From positions 1 to 17,378 of the forward strand of contig JBKPDW010000262.1 in assembly GCA_046728115.1 (NCBI GenBank): a DNA stretch of 17,378 nt, written 5' to 3'. The stretch comes from CAVSWN01 sp046728115 (GTDB lineage Bacteria > Acidobacteriota > Vicinamibacteria > Vicinamibacterales > CAVVIG01). Below, in pieces: positions 1 to 6,640 of the stretch. The notes under the pieces are model-generated. The model had not been told where the DNA came from. It saw only the letters and a list, made by a program, of their open reading frames with translations, and did not search any database. The first letter of the stretch is position 1, and each line of letters starts with the position of its first letter. The position numbers and the translations under genes were made by a program.

Positions 1-514
1 GGTCTACCGCGCCGCCTACCCGACGGCCTTTGCGGCGGCGAGCCACGAACTCGATGTTCTACTGGGCACGATCAATACTGCTGTCCTCATCGCCAGCAGT
101 CTGACGATGGCCCTGGCGGTCCGGTCGGCGCAGCTCGGTGAACGCCGGCCGCTGATGATGTTCCTGATCGTGACGATTCTGCTTGGCTCGGTGTTTCTCG
201 GCATCAAGGGGGTCGAGTACTACCGCAAGTTCGTCGAGCATCATGTCCCGGGACCGGCCTTTCAATTCGAACCGGAGCATGCCCGACACGCCCAAATCTT
301 TTTCTCGCTCTACTTCATGATGACCGGGCTCCATGCCACTCACATGATCGCCGGTATCGGAGTTCTGCTTGTCATGCTGTATTTCTCGTGGCGCGGCAGG
401 ATCTCGGCTTCGTACTACAGCCCGATCGAGATCAGCGGCCTGTATTGGCACTTCGTGGACATCGTCTGGATCTTTCTGTTCCCCTTGCTGTACCTCGTTG
501 GCAGGCACGCGTGA
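1..514 (+). CDS. Cytochrome c oxidase subunit III, 5'-truncated by window edge
   Basis: This is the C-terminal part of subunit III of an aa3/caa3-type heme-copper oxidase, an integral membrane subunit of the proton-pumping terminal oxidase. The frame is already open at base 2 and reads VYRAAYPTAFAAASHELDVL, so the ATG at 107 is internal and the true start lies outside the window. At least four hydrophobic segments are visible: LLGTINTAVLIASSLTMALA, the MMFLIVTILLGSVFLGIKGV stretch, the one around TGLHATHMIAGIGVLL, and the last before the stop, LYWHFVDIVWIFLFPLLYL. The HATHMIAG and YWHFVDIVWIFLFP signatures are typical of the family. Subunit IV follows after 99 bp on the same strand; subunits II and I are presumably upstream. 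The gap to subunit IV carries a hairpin repeat. The family call is firm; whether it is a caa3 or another aa3 subtype cannot be settled without subunit II. Confidence 0.95.
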   Translation, partial: VYRAAYPTAFAAASHELDVLLGTINTAVLIASSLTMALAVRSAQLGERRPLMMFLIVTILLGSVFLGIKGVEYYRKFVEHHVPGPAFQFEPEHARHAQIFFSLYFMMTGLHATHMIAGIGVLLVMLYFSWRGRISASYYSPIEISGLYWHFVDIVWIFLFPLLYLVGRHA

Positions 515-524
515 TGCGACAGGC

Positions 525-598
525 TCTCCACCACGGAGGACACAGGGGACGCAGAGGGCGGATTTTGTATGCTCTGACCTCCGTGCCCGTGGTGGAGA
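525..598. repeat. Imperfect inverted repeat (CCACCACGGAGG-type hairpin element) between coxIII and coxIV genes
   Basis: The outer arms are a perfect 12-bp match: TCTCCACCACGG at 525-536 and its reverse complement CCGTGGTGGAGA at 587-598. Inside, the left half runs on as GGACACAGGGGACGCAGAG and the right half as CTCTGACCTCCGTGC, which pair imperfectly with gaps. The transcript could therefore fold into a long stem with an AT-rich loop near 560-571. I recall CCACCACGGAGGCACAGAG-like sequences recurring between genes of many unrelated environmental bacteria, but I cannot search here. It could act as a small non-autonomous repeat, an mRNA-processing or attenuating hairpin within the oxidase operon, or simply as a relic. 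Confidence 0.7.
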
Positions 599-613
599 TA
601 CAACGAGCATCCA

Positions 614-907
614 ATGACTGACCACGTCGTACCGCCGCGCCTGTACTACACGATCTTCGGCATCCTGATGCTGTGCACCGGCCTCACGGTGGCGATTGCC
701 TTCGTCGATCTCGGCAAACTCAACGCGATCGTTGCGTTGACCATCGCTGTGTTCAAGGCCACGCTGGTCGTGCTGTTTTTCATGCACGTCAAGTACTCCA
801 CGAGATTGACCTCCGTGCTGGTCGTCGCCAGCGTTTTCTGGCTCGGCATTCTGCTGACGTTGACGATGAGCGATTACCTGACGCGGCCGTGGCGGACCTA
901 CGGATAG
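614..907 (+). CDS. Cytochrome c oxidase subunit IV family protein
   Basis: A 97-residue small membrane subunit of the bacterial heme-copper oxidase (CtaF/CyoD-like, COX4-prokaryotic family). It supports assembly or stability of the oxidase rather than binding redox centres. Three hydrophobic segments are visible: about residues 10-30 (TIFGILMLCTGLTVAIAFV), 35-58 and 66-89. The family hallmark FKATLVVLFFMHVKYS lies between the second and third. Length and topology fit the family. It follows the subunit III gene on the same strand and is probably co-transcribed, with the hairpin repeat in the spacer. The ribosome-binding site before the ATG is weak. It could be confused with other short three-helix proteins, but the FFMHV signature and the position make the call secure. 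Confidence 0.93.
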   Translation: MTDHVVPPRLYYTIFGILMLCTGLTVAIAFVDLGKLNAIVALTIAVFKATLVVLFFMHVKYSTRLTSVLVVASVFWLGILLTLTMSDYLTRPWRTYG

Positions 908-911
908 CGCA

Positions 912-917
912 TATAAT
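912..917 (+). promoter_or_regulatory. Consensus -10-like hexamer (TATAAT) just upstream of the FMN-binding protein gene
   Basis: An exact TATAAT lies 12 bp before the ATG at 930, in the 22-bp gap after subunit IV. No good -35 element is seen 16-18 bp upstream (the sequence there is GC-rich). If used, the transcript would be almost leaderless. This would fit the absence of a clear Shine-Dalgarno before 930, but a chance match is quite possible. Confidence 0.25.
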
Positions 918-929
918 CCCCTTCCGGCC

Positions 930-1469
930 ATGAGTCGCGCTCGCGTCTTCGTCACAGCGCTCTCGCTTTCTTGCGGCATCAGCATGGTGGCCGCGGACCG
1001 CATCTACACGAATCCGAACCCTCAAGCCGAGCTCAAGCAGCTGTTCCCGAATGCGGTCGCGTTTTCACCGCTTGCGGGCGCGCCTCTGCACTTCAAGGCC
1101 TACGCCGTCGACCCCAAGACGAATCCGAATGCGCAACCGATCGGCATCGCGTTCTGGACGACCGATTTGGTGCCGGAGGAACACGGATACCACGGCCCGA
1201 TTCACATCCTGGTCGGTCTCAACATGACGGGCGTGCTCTCAGGCGTCGTCGTGGCATACGATTCGGAGCCGTACGGGTACTTCTCGGTGGAACCGCCAAA
1301 GTTCGCTGTGCAGTTCAAGGGTAAGACCATCCACGACCAGTTCCGGGTCGGCGGCGACGTCGATGCGGTGTCGCGCGCGTCCATCACCATCAACAGCGCG
1401 GCGCGAGCCATCCGGGACAGCTCGCGCATGGTCGCCAAACAGCTGCTGCCGCCAGAGGTATCGAAGTAG
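930..1469 (+). CDS. Secreted FMN-binding domain protein, NosR N-terminal-like
   Basis: A 179-residue exported protein. Residues 1-22 form a Sec-type signal peptide (MSRAR, then a hydrophobic stretch, VAA before D23). The rest resembles the periplasmic flavin domain of NosR/NirI proteins: QLFPNAVAFSPLAG, a VGYVF-like strand (IGIAFWTTDLVP), GYHGPIHILVGLN, and near the end D145-A-V-S-R-A-S151. In this family an ApbE enzyme links FMN through a phosphoester to the last Thr/Ser of a D-x-x-(S/T)-G-A-T-like motif; here the motif ends in Ser and has Arg where Gly is usual. Its stop codon overlaps the start of the next gene by one base, implying translational coupling to the membrane Fe-S protein. The inferred role is extracytoplasmic one-electron transfer. 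The family call is good; the electron donor and acceptor are unknown. Confidence 0.85.
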   Translation: MSRARVFVTALSLSCGISMVAADRIYTNPNPQAELKQLFPNAVAFSPLAGAPLHFKAYAVDPKTNPNAQPIGIAFWTTDLVPEEHGYHGPIHILVGLNMTGVLSGVVVAYDSEPYGYFSVEPPKFAVQFKGKTIHDQFRVGGDVDAVSRASITINSAARAIRDSSRMVAKQLLPPEVSK

Positions 1470-2305
1470 TGGGCGGCGGCGAGGGCTGGCGCGAGATCCT
1501 CGCGCCGCAGGCGCTCGATCTGGTTCTGCTGGCGGCATTCATTGCGCTGGCGCTCGTCAGCTTTTTCCGCAAGAGCGTCAGCCTGAAGTACGCCGCGCTG
1601 GCGGCTGCGGTCGGCTACCTCGGTTTCGTCAAGAGCCGGCTGGTATCGATCGTCGATATCTTTGCCGTCGCCGACTGGAATCTGCCCATCTTCAAATACA
1701 ACATCGCCTGGTACGCGCTGTCGATCTTCGTCCTGGTTTCGACGGTGCTCTGGGGCCGGTTCTATTGCGGACGCGTCTGCGCCTTCGGCGCGCTGACGCA
1801 GTTGATGGATCGATTGCTGCCGGCGAAGCTGCGCGTGGAGGTGCCGCCGCGCGTCGAAGAGCGCGCGGCGTGGATCAAGTACGGCCTCCTGGTCGGAATC
1901 GTCGGCTACTACGTCGCCACCAGGGACCTCTCCGTCTACCGCTGGGTCGAGCCCTTCTGGATGTTCGGGCTGTTCGGCACGACCGCGATGTGGGCGGTGC
2001 TGGCAGCGCTCCTGATTTCGACCGTGTTCGTCAGGAATCTGTACTGTCGATTCCTCTGTCCCGTCGGTGCCGCGCTCGGATTGCTGTCAAACTTCACCGT
2101 GTTCCGCATCAAGCGCTGGTCCGAGTGCAAGACATGCAAGATTTGCGAGAAAGCCTGTGAATGGGGCGCTATCAAAGGTCCGAAGATCGTCGCGAGCGAG
2201 TGCGTGCGGTGCGACGACTGCGAGCGGCTGTATCTCGACCAGCAGAAGTGCCCACACTGGATCATCCTCAAGCGCAAGAGCAACAAGCTGTTTTCGTCGG
2301 CGTAG
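1469..2305 (+). CDS. Membrane 4Fe-4S protein, NosR C-terminal/NapH-like
   Basis: A 278-residue polytopic membrane protein with cysteine motifs of the NosR/NapH/PceC group. About five or six hydrophobic segments span residues 16-210. Two CxxxC motifs follow membrane segments: C100-GRV-C104 (AFGAL, with Ala where Pro is usual) and C193-RFL-C197-P. The cytoplasmic tail has two clusters: C220xxC223xxC226xxxC230 and C245xxC248xxC251, then C261-P. The second, with ERLYLDQQKCP after it, looks like NosR rather than NapH. The start is a GTG within TAGTG, overlapping the upstream stop by one base. Together with the FMN-binding protein it equals one NosR cut between its flavin domain and first helix. 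No nosZ is in the window, so its redox partner is open. Confidence 0.85.
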   Translation: MGGGEGWREILAPQALDLVLLAAFIALALVSFFRKSVSLKYAALAAAVGYLGFVKSRLVSIVDIFAVADWNLPIFKYNIAWYALSIFVLVSTVLWGRFYCGRVCAFGALTQLMDRLLPAKLRVEVPPRVEERAAWIKYGLLVGIVGYYVATRDLSVYRWVEPFWMFGLFGTTAMWAVLAALLISTVFVRNLYCRFLCPVGAALGLLSNFTVFRIKRWSECKTCKICEKACEWGAIKGPKIVASECVRCDDCERLYLDQQKCPHWIILKRKSNKLFSSA

Positions 2306-2351
2306 AGTTGCGGGTCTGTGACGTCGTGAAAACGGCGCCGGCTCGGGTATG

Positions 2352-2375
2352 ACGCAGCGGCTGTATTCGCTGCGT
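2352..2375. terminator. Possible bidirectional terminator hairpin between convergent genes
   Basis: A perfect 8-bp inverted repeat, ACGCAGCG at 2352-2359 and CGCTGCGT at 2368-2375, with an 8-base loop; G-U pairs could lengthen it by one step at each end. It lies in the 115-bp gap between two converging genes, where a shared terminator is expected. There is no clear T-run on either side, so a factor-independent function is uncertain. Confidence 0.4.
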
Positions 2376-2420
2376 TGTGCAGGCGAATATCTCGCAAATC
2401 AGGGTGCGACCTCCTGTTCG

Positions 2421-3656
2421 CTATTCAATCCTGACGAGCGCCACGCGATTGACGCCGCTGCACGCCATGGCGAGGTTGCCATCGGCGGTGCGCATCATGT
2501 TCCGCACCACGCCGCCACTCGACGGGATGGTCCACGTCTGGAACTTCTCCGTTGTCGGATCGAAACGCACCAGCGTGTTCGGCCGCACGCCGGATTCGCT
2601 GTACCAGATGATCCCTTTGATCTGCGCGATGCCGTACGGCTGCGAACGCGGTCCGCCCGGGGATGGCCACTCTTTGATGGCGCCGGTCTTCGGATCGAAC
2701 CGGCCCAGATAGCCCCTCGCGTAGTCCGAGTACCAGACGACGTCGTCGGCCCCGAGAGCGATGCGCCGGGGTCTCGCGTCGGCGCTCGGCAGCGTGTGCT
2801 CGGTGATCTCCATCGTCTGCGGGTTGATGCTGCCGATGCGATTGCCGCGGAAGTCCACGTACCACGGCACTCCTTTCGAGTTCACTTGAATGCCGTACGG
2901 ATAGGTGCCGCTGCTCGGCGTCTTCACGATCTTCATGGCACCGGTCGAGGGCATGATCCGCCCGACCATGCCCGACTGCAGCGTGAACCACAGCGTGCCG
3001 TTCTGGTCGAAGATCGGCGTGTGCGGGCCGCGGGCATCCGGATCGTTCAACTGATACTCGGTGACCTCGCCTGTCTTCGGATCGAGCTTGCCGACGTACC
3101 GACTGCTGTTGGCCGTAAACCAGATGTTGCCGGCCTTGTCTGCCGTCAGGCCGTGGGGTCCGGAACGTGGCGTCTTCAGCGGGAACTCTTTCATTTCGTC
3201 GGTTCTCGGATTGAGACGTCCGAGCGTGTTCGCGAACATCCCGGTCCACCAGATCATGCCGTCGGGCGTGGCGAGTGGATCGTGCGGCCGGGAGCCGCGC
3301 GTCGGCAGCATCCACTCCTTGATATCAACCTTGGCGCTGCCCGGGATCACCACCGCTGCGGGCGCTGGCTTCTCGGGAAAGTTCTTCTCGAGGTAGTCGA
3401 CCAGGACAGCCGACTCGTTCGGCGGGACCTCGACCATCGAGTCGAAGAGCTGTTTCCAGCCCTCACGGGTGTACCCATTCGAGTTGGCGATCATGCTGGT
3501 CGGGTGGCAGGCGTTACACAACTTTTCGACGATCTGCTTTCCGTCACCGTCGGGCAGCGGCGCTGCAGCTCCGCGCCCTCCACGCTGGGCCGAGAGAGGC
3601 ATGCTAAGCGTGAGTGCCGCACTCGCCGCCAGCAGCACGAGCGATGGTCTTGACAT
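2421..3656 (-). CDS. Secreted cytochrome c / Vgb-like beta-propeller fusion protein
   Basis: A 411-residue exported protein with two parts. After a signal peptide (residues 1-23, ending PLSA) there is a small single-heme cytochrome c domain with C47-N-A-C50-H51. From about residue 100 to the end is a beta-propeller of the virginiamycin B lyase (Vgb/streptogramin lyase) type. Its blades repeat patterns such as GxIWFTxxxxxxVGxLDPxTG and PYGI or GPHG turns. True Vgb linearises streptogramin B antibiotics; a heme domain is not part of that enzyme, so antibiotic lysis should not be assumed. A redox or ligand-sensing role in the periplasm is more likely. I chose the ATG at 3656 because GTGAGGA lies 5 bases upstream and the signal peptide starts there; an in-frame start at 3740 would add 28 residues. 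It converges on the Fe-S protein gene. Confidence 0.85.
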   Translation of the reverse strand: MSRPSLVLLAASAALTLSMPLSAQRGGRGAAAPLPDGDGKQIVEKLCNACHPTSMIANSNGYTREGWKQLFDSMVEVPPNESAVLVDYLEKNFPEKPAPAAVVIPGSAKVDIKEWMLPTRGSRPHDPLATPDGMIWWTGMFANTLGRLNPRTDEMKEFPLKTPRSGPHGLTADKAGNIWFTANSSRYVGKLDPKTGEVTEYQLNDPDARGPHTPIFDQNGTLWFTLQSGMVGRIMPSTGAMKIVKTPSSGTYPYGIQVNSKGVPWYVDFRGNRIGSINPQTMEITEHTLPSADARPRRIALGADDVVWYSDYARGYLGRFDPKTGAIKEWPSPGGPRSQPYGIAQIKGIIWYSESGVRPNTLVRFDPTTEKFQTWTIPSSGGVVRNMMRTADGNLAMACSGVNRVALVRIE

Positions 3657-4044
3657 AACGTTCCTCACTAAGCGATGACCAAGACGAAGGGACGAACTAG
3701 CGTATACAAGTCGAGCGCCCAATCGAGATATTTTGCTCACCGCACAAGATCGACGAGCCTTGACCCGGCCCGGACCGATCGCGAATCATCGAGCCGCCAA
3801 CGCATGCCTGACAAGCCGAGCCGGACCGGTCTCCCGGCCTGGCACATACGCCAATTATCAACTACGTCTCGCCCAGTCTGAAGGACGTGCTGCGGACGCG
3901 GGAAGCGTGAGCGACCTCAACTGCGCGCGCGTTCGCGCGGACCCCGCCACGACACGTGGAATCTCGCGTTCTGCTCCTTCGACAGCGGCACAAACGGATC
4001 CTGGCGACGAACGGCGGGCTTCGACATGCGTACCTCTCGACAGT
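3657..4044. other. 388-bp interval without a supported gene
   Basis: The gap lies between the ApbE gene and the propeller gene, both on the minus strand. Only short or shadow open frames occur here, none with a ribosome-binding site or recognisable domain. One 32-codon tail on the plus strand, ending VSPSLKDVLRTREA at about 3910, looks protein-like and could be a relic. A GC-rich stem (CGCGC-GTTC-GCGCG near 3925-3938) lies downstream of apbE but has no T-run. The promoter of the propeller gene is presumably in the lower part (3660-3760); no convincing -35/-10 pair was found. Confidence 0.5.
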
Positions 4045-5094
4045 TCACGGACCGTCGGTCGGCTGCGTTACGAGGGTAAGCCGGCCTTTGAGCCCGGAGG
4101 AGATCATCACGTCGTTGTGTGCCGTCACGATCACGCCTTCGACCTGTGGGAGACGTTCGATGAGCGCCATGCCCGCTTCGGGACCGAGAATGAACACACC
4201 TGTGGACAGCCCGTCGGCGACGCTCGGACTGTCGGCGACAATCGTCACGCTCCGACAGCCGCGCGCAGGCTGACCCGTGGCCGGATCGAGGAGATGGTGA
4301 TAGCGGACGCCGCGCTGGAAGAAGAAGCGCGCGTAGTCGCCCGAGGTGCTGAAGGTGGCATCCGACAGCTCGACGGTCGCGAAGCTGCGTCCCTCCGGCC
4401 CGCGAGGATCGTTGATTCCGAGCCGCCAGGGGCGGCCGTCTTTCCTGCCGGCCACGTACAGGTCGCCACCAGCCTGAATCATGAAATCGCGCAGACCGGC
4501 CGCGCGGAGCATTTTCATCACGCGCTCGACGGCGTATCCCTTGCCGATTCCACCCAGGTGCACGCGCATCCCCTTCCTTGCAAGGAACACGGTACCGGCG
4601 GCATCGTCGATCTCGATCCTTCGGTAGTCGATGAGGGGCAGCCGCTCGCCGATGCTTGCCACGTCGGGAACGGTGTTGTCCCGATCCTGAGCGTCGAACT
4701 TCCACACGTCGGCAAGCACGCCAAAGGTCACGTCGAATTTGCCGGATGTCCACTCGCTGATCTGATGCGCCACGTGCAGCACGCTGCGGACGTCGGCGCT
4801 GACTGGAACCGGCCGCTCGCCGGCGGCGGCGTTGATGCGAAGCACATCACTGCCTGGCCGCCAGACGCTCATCAGCGACTCGAGTCGGTCGAACTCCACG
4901 AACGCTGCTTCGAATGCAGTCCGGGCAGCGGCCTCGTCGACGGTCCAGGCCGTCAGGCGCAGATCCGAACCCATGGCCGCGCCGGCGCGCTCGACGAGGT
5001 GGACGCGCGTTGCGGCCGGGCTCGCACAGCCGGCTGCAAGGGCGGCGGTCAGGAAGACCGCCGCCGCCTCAATTACGCGGTGGTGCGTAATCAT
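4045..5094 (-). CDS. apbE: FAD:protein FMN transferase (ApbE), lipoprotein
   Basis: A 349-residue ApbE family enzyme that moves FMN from FAD onto Thr/Ser of exported flavoproteins in a Mg-dependent reaction. A lipoprotein signal peptide is visible: hydrophobic residues 10-22 followed by AAG-C23. Family motifs are in order: FDRLESLMSVWRPGSDVLRIN (69-89; R79-P-G-S-D), the FDVTFGVLADVW segment (120-131), GGIGKGYAVE (181-190), QAGGDLYVAG (207-216), FSTSGDYARFF (248-258), YHHLLDPATGQPA (265-277), and VADGLSTGVFILG (292-304) with the metal-binding Asp. Length is normal. The ATG overlaps one end of an 18-bp palindrome and has no good Shine-Dalgarno; the gene starts 25 bp after the aquaporin stop. 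The FMN-binding protein at 930-1469 is an obvious candidate substrate. Confidence 0.95.
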   Translation of the reverse strand: MITHHRVIEAAAVFLTAALAAGCASPAATRVHLVERAGAAMGSDLRLTAWTVDEAAARTAFEAAFVEFDRLESLMSVWRPGSDVLRINAAAGERPVPVSADVRSVLHVAHQISEWTSGKFDVTFGVLADVWKFDAQDRDNTVPDVASIGERLPLIDYRRIEIDDAAGTVFLARKGMRVHLGGIGKGYAVERVMKMLRAAGLRDFMIQAGGDLYVAGRKDGRPWRLGINDPRGPEGRSFATVELSDATFSTSGDYARFFFQRGVRYHHLLDPATGQPARGCRSVTIVADSPSVADGLSTGVFILGPEAGMALIERLPQVEGVIVTAHNDVMISSGLKGRLTLVTQPTDGP

Positions 5095-5111
5095 TACGTC
5101 ATATGACGTAA
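5094..5111. promoter_or_regulatory. 18-bp perfect palindrome at the apbE start
   Basis: TTACGTCATATGACGTAA reads the same on both strands. It fills most of the 25-bp gap between the aquaporin stop and the apbE start and shares one base with the apbE start codon. Its symmetry and size suit a dimeric repressor operator that would block apbE expression, or an RNA hairpin masking the start region. I know of no named regulator that I can assign to it. Confidence 0.55.
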
Positions 5112-5119
5112 CATACCCG

Positions 5120-5836
5120 TCACCCCTTCATGGCTCTCGGTTCCGCGACGGCCGGAAGCATCGGACGCAGCAGACCGTGTTCGTAGAACAGGGCCGCCAC
5201 ACAGGCGCCTGCGATGGGCGCCACCAGTACGCCCAGTGCCAGTCCCAGTACATCAGCTCGAGCGCCGGCCCGAACGACCGCGCGGGATTCATCGACGCCC
5301 CCGTGACCGGACCGCCGCAGAGGATGTCGAACGTCACTTGTCAAGCCGATGCCGAACCCGCCAATCTTCACCGCGCGGCCCCGCTCGTCGACGGCTGTGC
5401 CGAAAATCGACGTCATCAACAGATACATCATCACGAATTCGGCGAGAAGCACCGTGCCGGTGCTCGCCCAGGGCGCCGGCAGAGGAATCCCGAGCTTCGC
5501 GGCCGCGACGGCGTCAGCGGGGAAGATGACGCGACAGATGCCGGCCGCCGTCGTGGCGCCCAGGAGCTGCGCGACGACGTAGGCACCCGCGAGCGCTGGC
5601 GTGATTCGCCGTGTAACGAGGAATCCCGCCGTCACCGCGGGATTAAAGTGCGCGCCCGACTCGCCGCCGAACACATTCACCGCGATCGACAGCGCCAGGC
5701 CGTGAGCCAGGGCAATGCCGAGCAGACCGGACACCCCGCCAACCGCCGGCGTATTGCACAAGATGGCGCCGATCCCCGCAAAGCACAGGTAGAACGTCCC
5801 GAGAAATTCGGCCAGGCACGGTCGCAGTGTTTTCAT
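5120..5836 (-). CDS. Aquaporin (MIP family) with two compensating frameshifts
   Basis: A 238-codon frame for a MIP-family channel, which passes water or small neutral solutes through six helices and two half-helices. The start has AAGGAG 7 bases upstream. Residues 1-165 are good aquaporin sequence, with the first NPA box in HFNPAVT (63-69). From residue 167 the frame turns to Arg-rich nonsense until about 205, then resumes as APIAGACVAALFYEHGLL. In the neighbouring frame the missing part is intact: TFDILCGGPVTGASMNPARS and then FGPALELMYWDWHWAYW, including the second NPA box at 5278-5292. One extra base near 5338-5339 and one missing base near 5224-5225 (GGTGG where YWVAP needs GGGTGG) explain this. 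Read literally, the product lacks its second half-pore and should not work; sequencing error is equally possible. Confidence 0.85.
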   Translation of the reverse strand: MKTLRPCLAEFLGTFYLCFAGIGAILCNTPAVGGVSGLLGIALAHGLALSIAVNVFGGESGAHFNPAVTAGFLVTRRITPALAGAYVVAQLLGATTAAGICRVIFPADAVAAAKLGIPLPAPWASTGTVLLAEFVMMYLLMTSIFGTAVDERGRAVKIGGFGIGLTSDVRHPLRRSGHGGVDESRAVVRAGARADVLGLALGVLVAPIAGACVAALFYEHGLLRPMLPAVAEPRAMKG

Positions 5837-5901
5837 CGACGGACTCCTTCGATTGGGTCAGGATGCTACACGTCGCGGGGCCGCGGGCGCGGGACGTCGC
5901 A

Positions 5902-6522
5902 CTATCTCGGAAACGGCGCCAGCTGAGGTGGAGCACCGCCGGGAAGCGGGGTACGTGCGGTATTCATGACCATCGAAAGCATCGTGTAGTAACCGGCGAT
6001 ACCGAGCGTGTCGATGACACCCGGCTCTCCGAAGCGGCCGACGGCGCGCGCGTACGTGGCGTCGCTGACGCTGTGGTTACGCACGACCTCATCGATCAGC
6101 GTGTACAGCACATCCTCATCGTCGGTCATTGGTGCCGGTCTGCGTCCTTCGGCAATCGACGTAATCGTCGCGGCGCTGACGCCGGCCTGACGTGCCAGCG
6201 GCTCGTGCGCGTTCCACTCGTACTGCTGCGTCCATTGCCGGGCGATCAGCAGGATGACGAACTCGCTCAGACGAGGCGGCAGCGCGCTGCGAAAGCGCAG
6301 GTAGTCGCCCATCGCACGCGCGCGACTCATCACCTCGGGGCTGCGCAGCATCGGAACGAACGGACCCGAAAGCTCGGCCGATCGCGCCGCCTTGAATTCG
6401 TCGATCGCCCGCTTTTGGGCGTCGCTCAGGCGGTCCGCCGGAATCGGCGGCATCCGATCTTGCGCAAATGGTGATGCCGACGCCAGCGTGAACACCAGCA
6501 CTGCGAGTTCGAGCGCACGCAT
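5902..6522 (-). CDS. Secreted carboxymuconolactone decarboxylase family protein
   Basis: A 206-residue protein of the CMD/AhpD-like all-helical fold. It has a signal peptide (MRALELAVLVFTLASASPFAQ) and then a single CMD domain, roughly residues 60-190: a helix with LSEFVILLIARQWTQQYEWN, then AHEPLARQAGVSAATI. The AhpD peroxidase CxxC pair is absent, and the EWxxH motif points to the decarboxylase-like or unknown-function branch. An exported copy is odd because beta-ketoadipate enzymes are cytoplasmic, so the substrate is unknown. The ATG at 6522 is preceded by GGGAGG with a 4-base gap; the upstream in-frame ATG at 6540 has no such site. The aquaporin gene follows after 65 bp on the same strand. 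The next gene upstream is divergent. Confidence 0.85.
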   Translation of the reverse strand: MRALELAVLVFTLASASPFAQDRMPPIPADRLSDAQKRAIDEFKAARSAELSGPFVPMLRSPEVMSRARAMGDYLRFRSALPPRLSEFVILLIARQWTQQYEWNAHEPLARQAGVSAATITSIAEGRRPAPMTDDEDVLYTLIDEVVRNHSVSDATYARAVGRFGEPGVIDTLGIAGYYTMLSMVMNTARTPLPGGAPPQLAPFPR

Positions 6523-6640
6523 GGTACCTCCCAATTTCATGGGTGGCAGCGTAACTCAGAGGAACCTCCCCGCTTCATCTGTGCGCGGTGTGCGCCCGGG
6601 GATCTTCACAAGATTGTGATGGGTTATTATGGAGCGGATC

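Noticed and set aside
1469..2305. NapH of a periplasmic nitrate reductase system
   Set aside because: The last cysteine cluster has the NosR-like spacing, the partner is an FMN-binding protein, and no napA, B or G is present.
2421..3656. Virginiamycin B lyase (antibiotic resistance) as the function of the propeller protein
   Set aside because: The fused heme domain and secretion signal do not fit the known enzyme, and I could not confirm its catalytic residues.
3733..3913. Short plus-strand reading frames in the gap between apbE and the propeller gene, one ending VSPSLKDVLRTREA
   Set aside because: No start codon with ribosome-binding site and only about 32 codons; too little to call a gene, mentioned only as a possible relic.
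2349..5106. Plus-strand open frames of 434 and 457 codons opposite the propeller and apbE genes
   Set aside because: Both are antisense shadows; the minus-strand proteins have signal peptides, heme and ApbE motifs, whereas these show only GC-driven composition.
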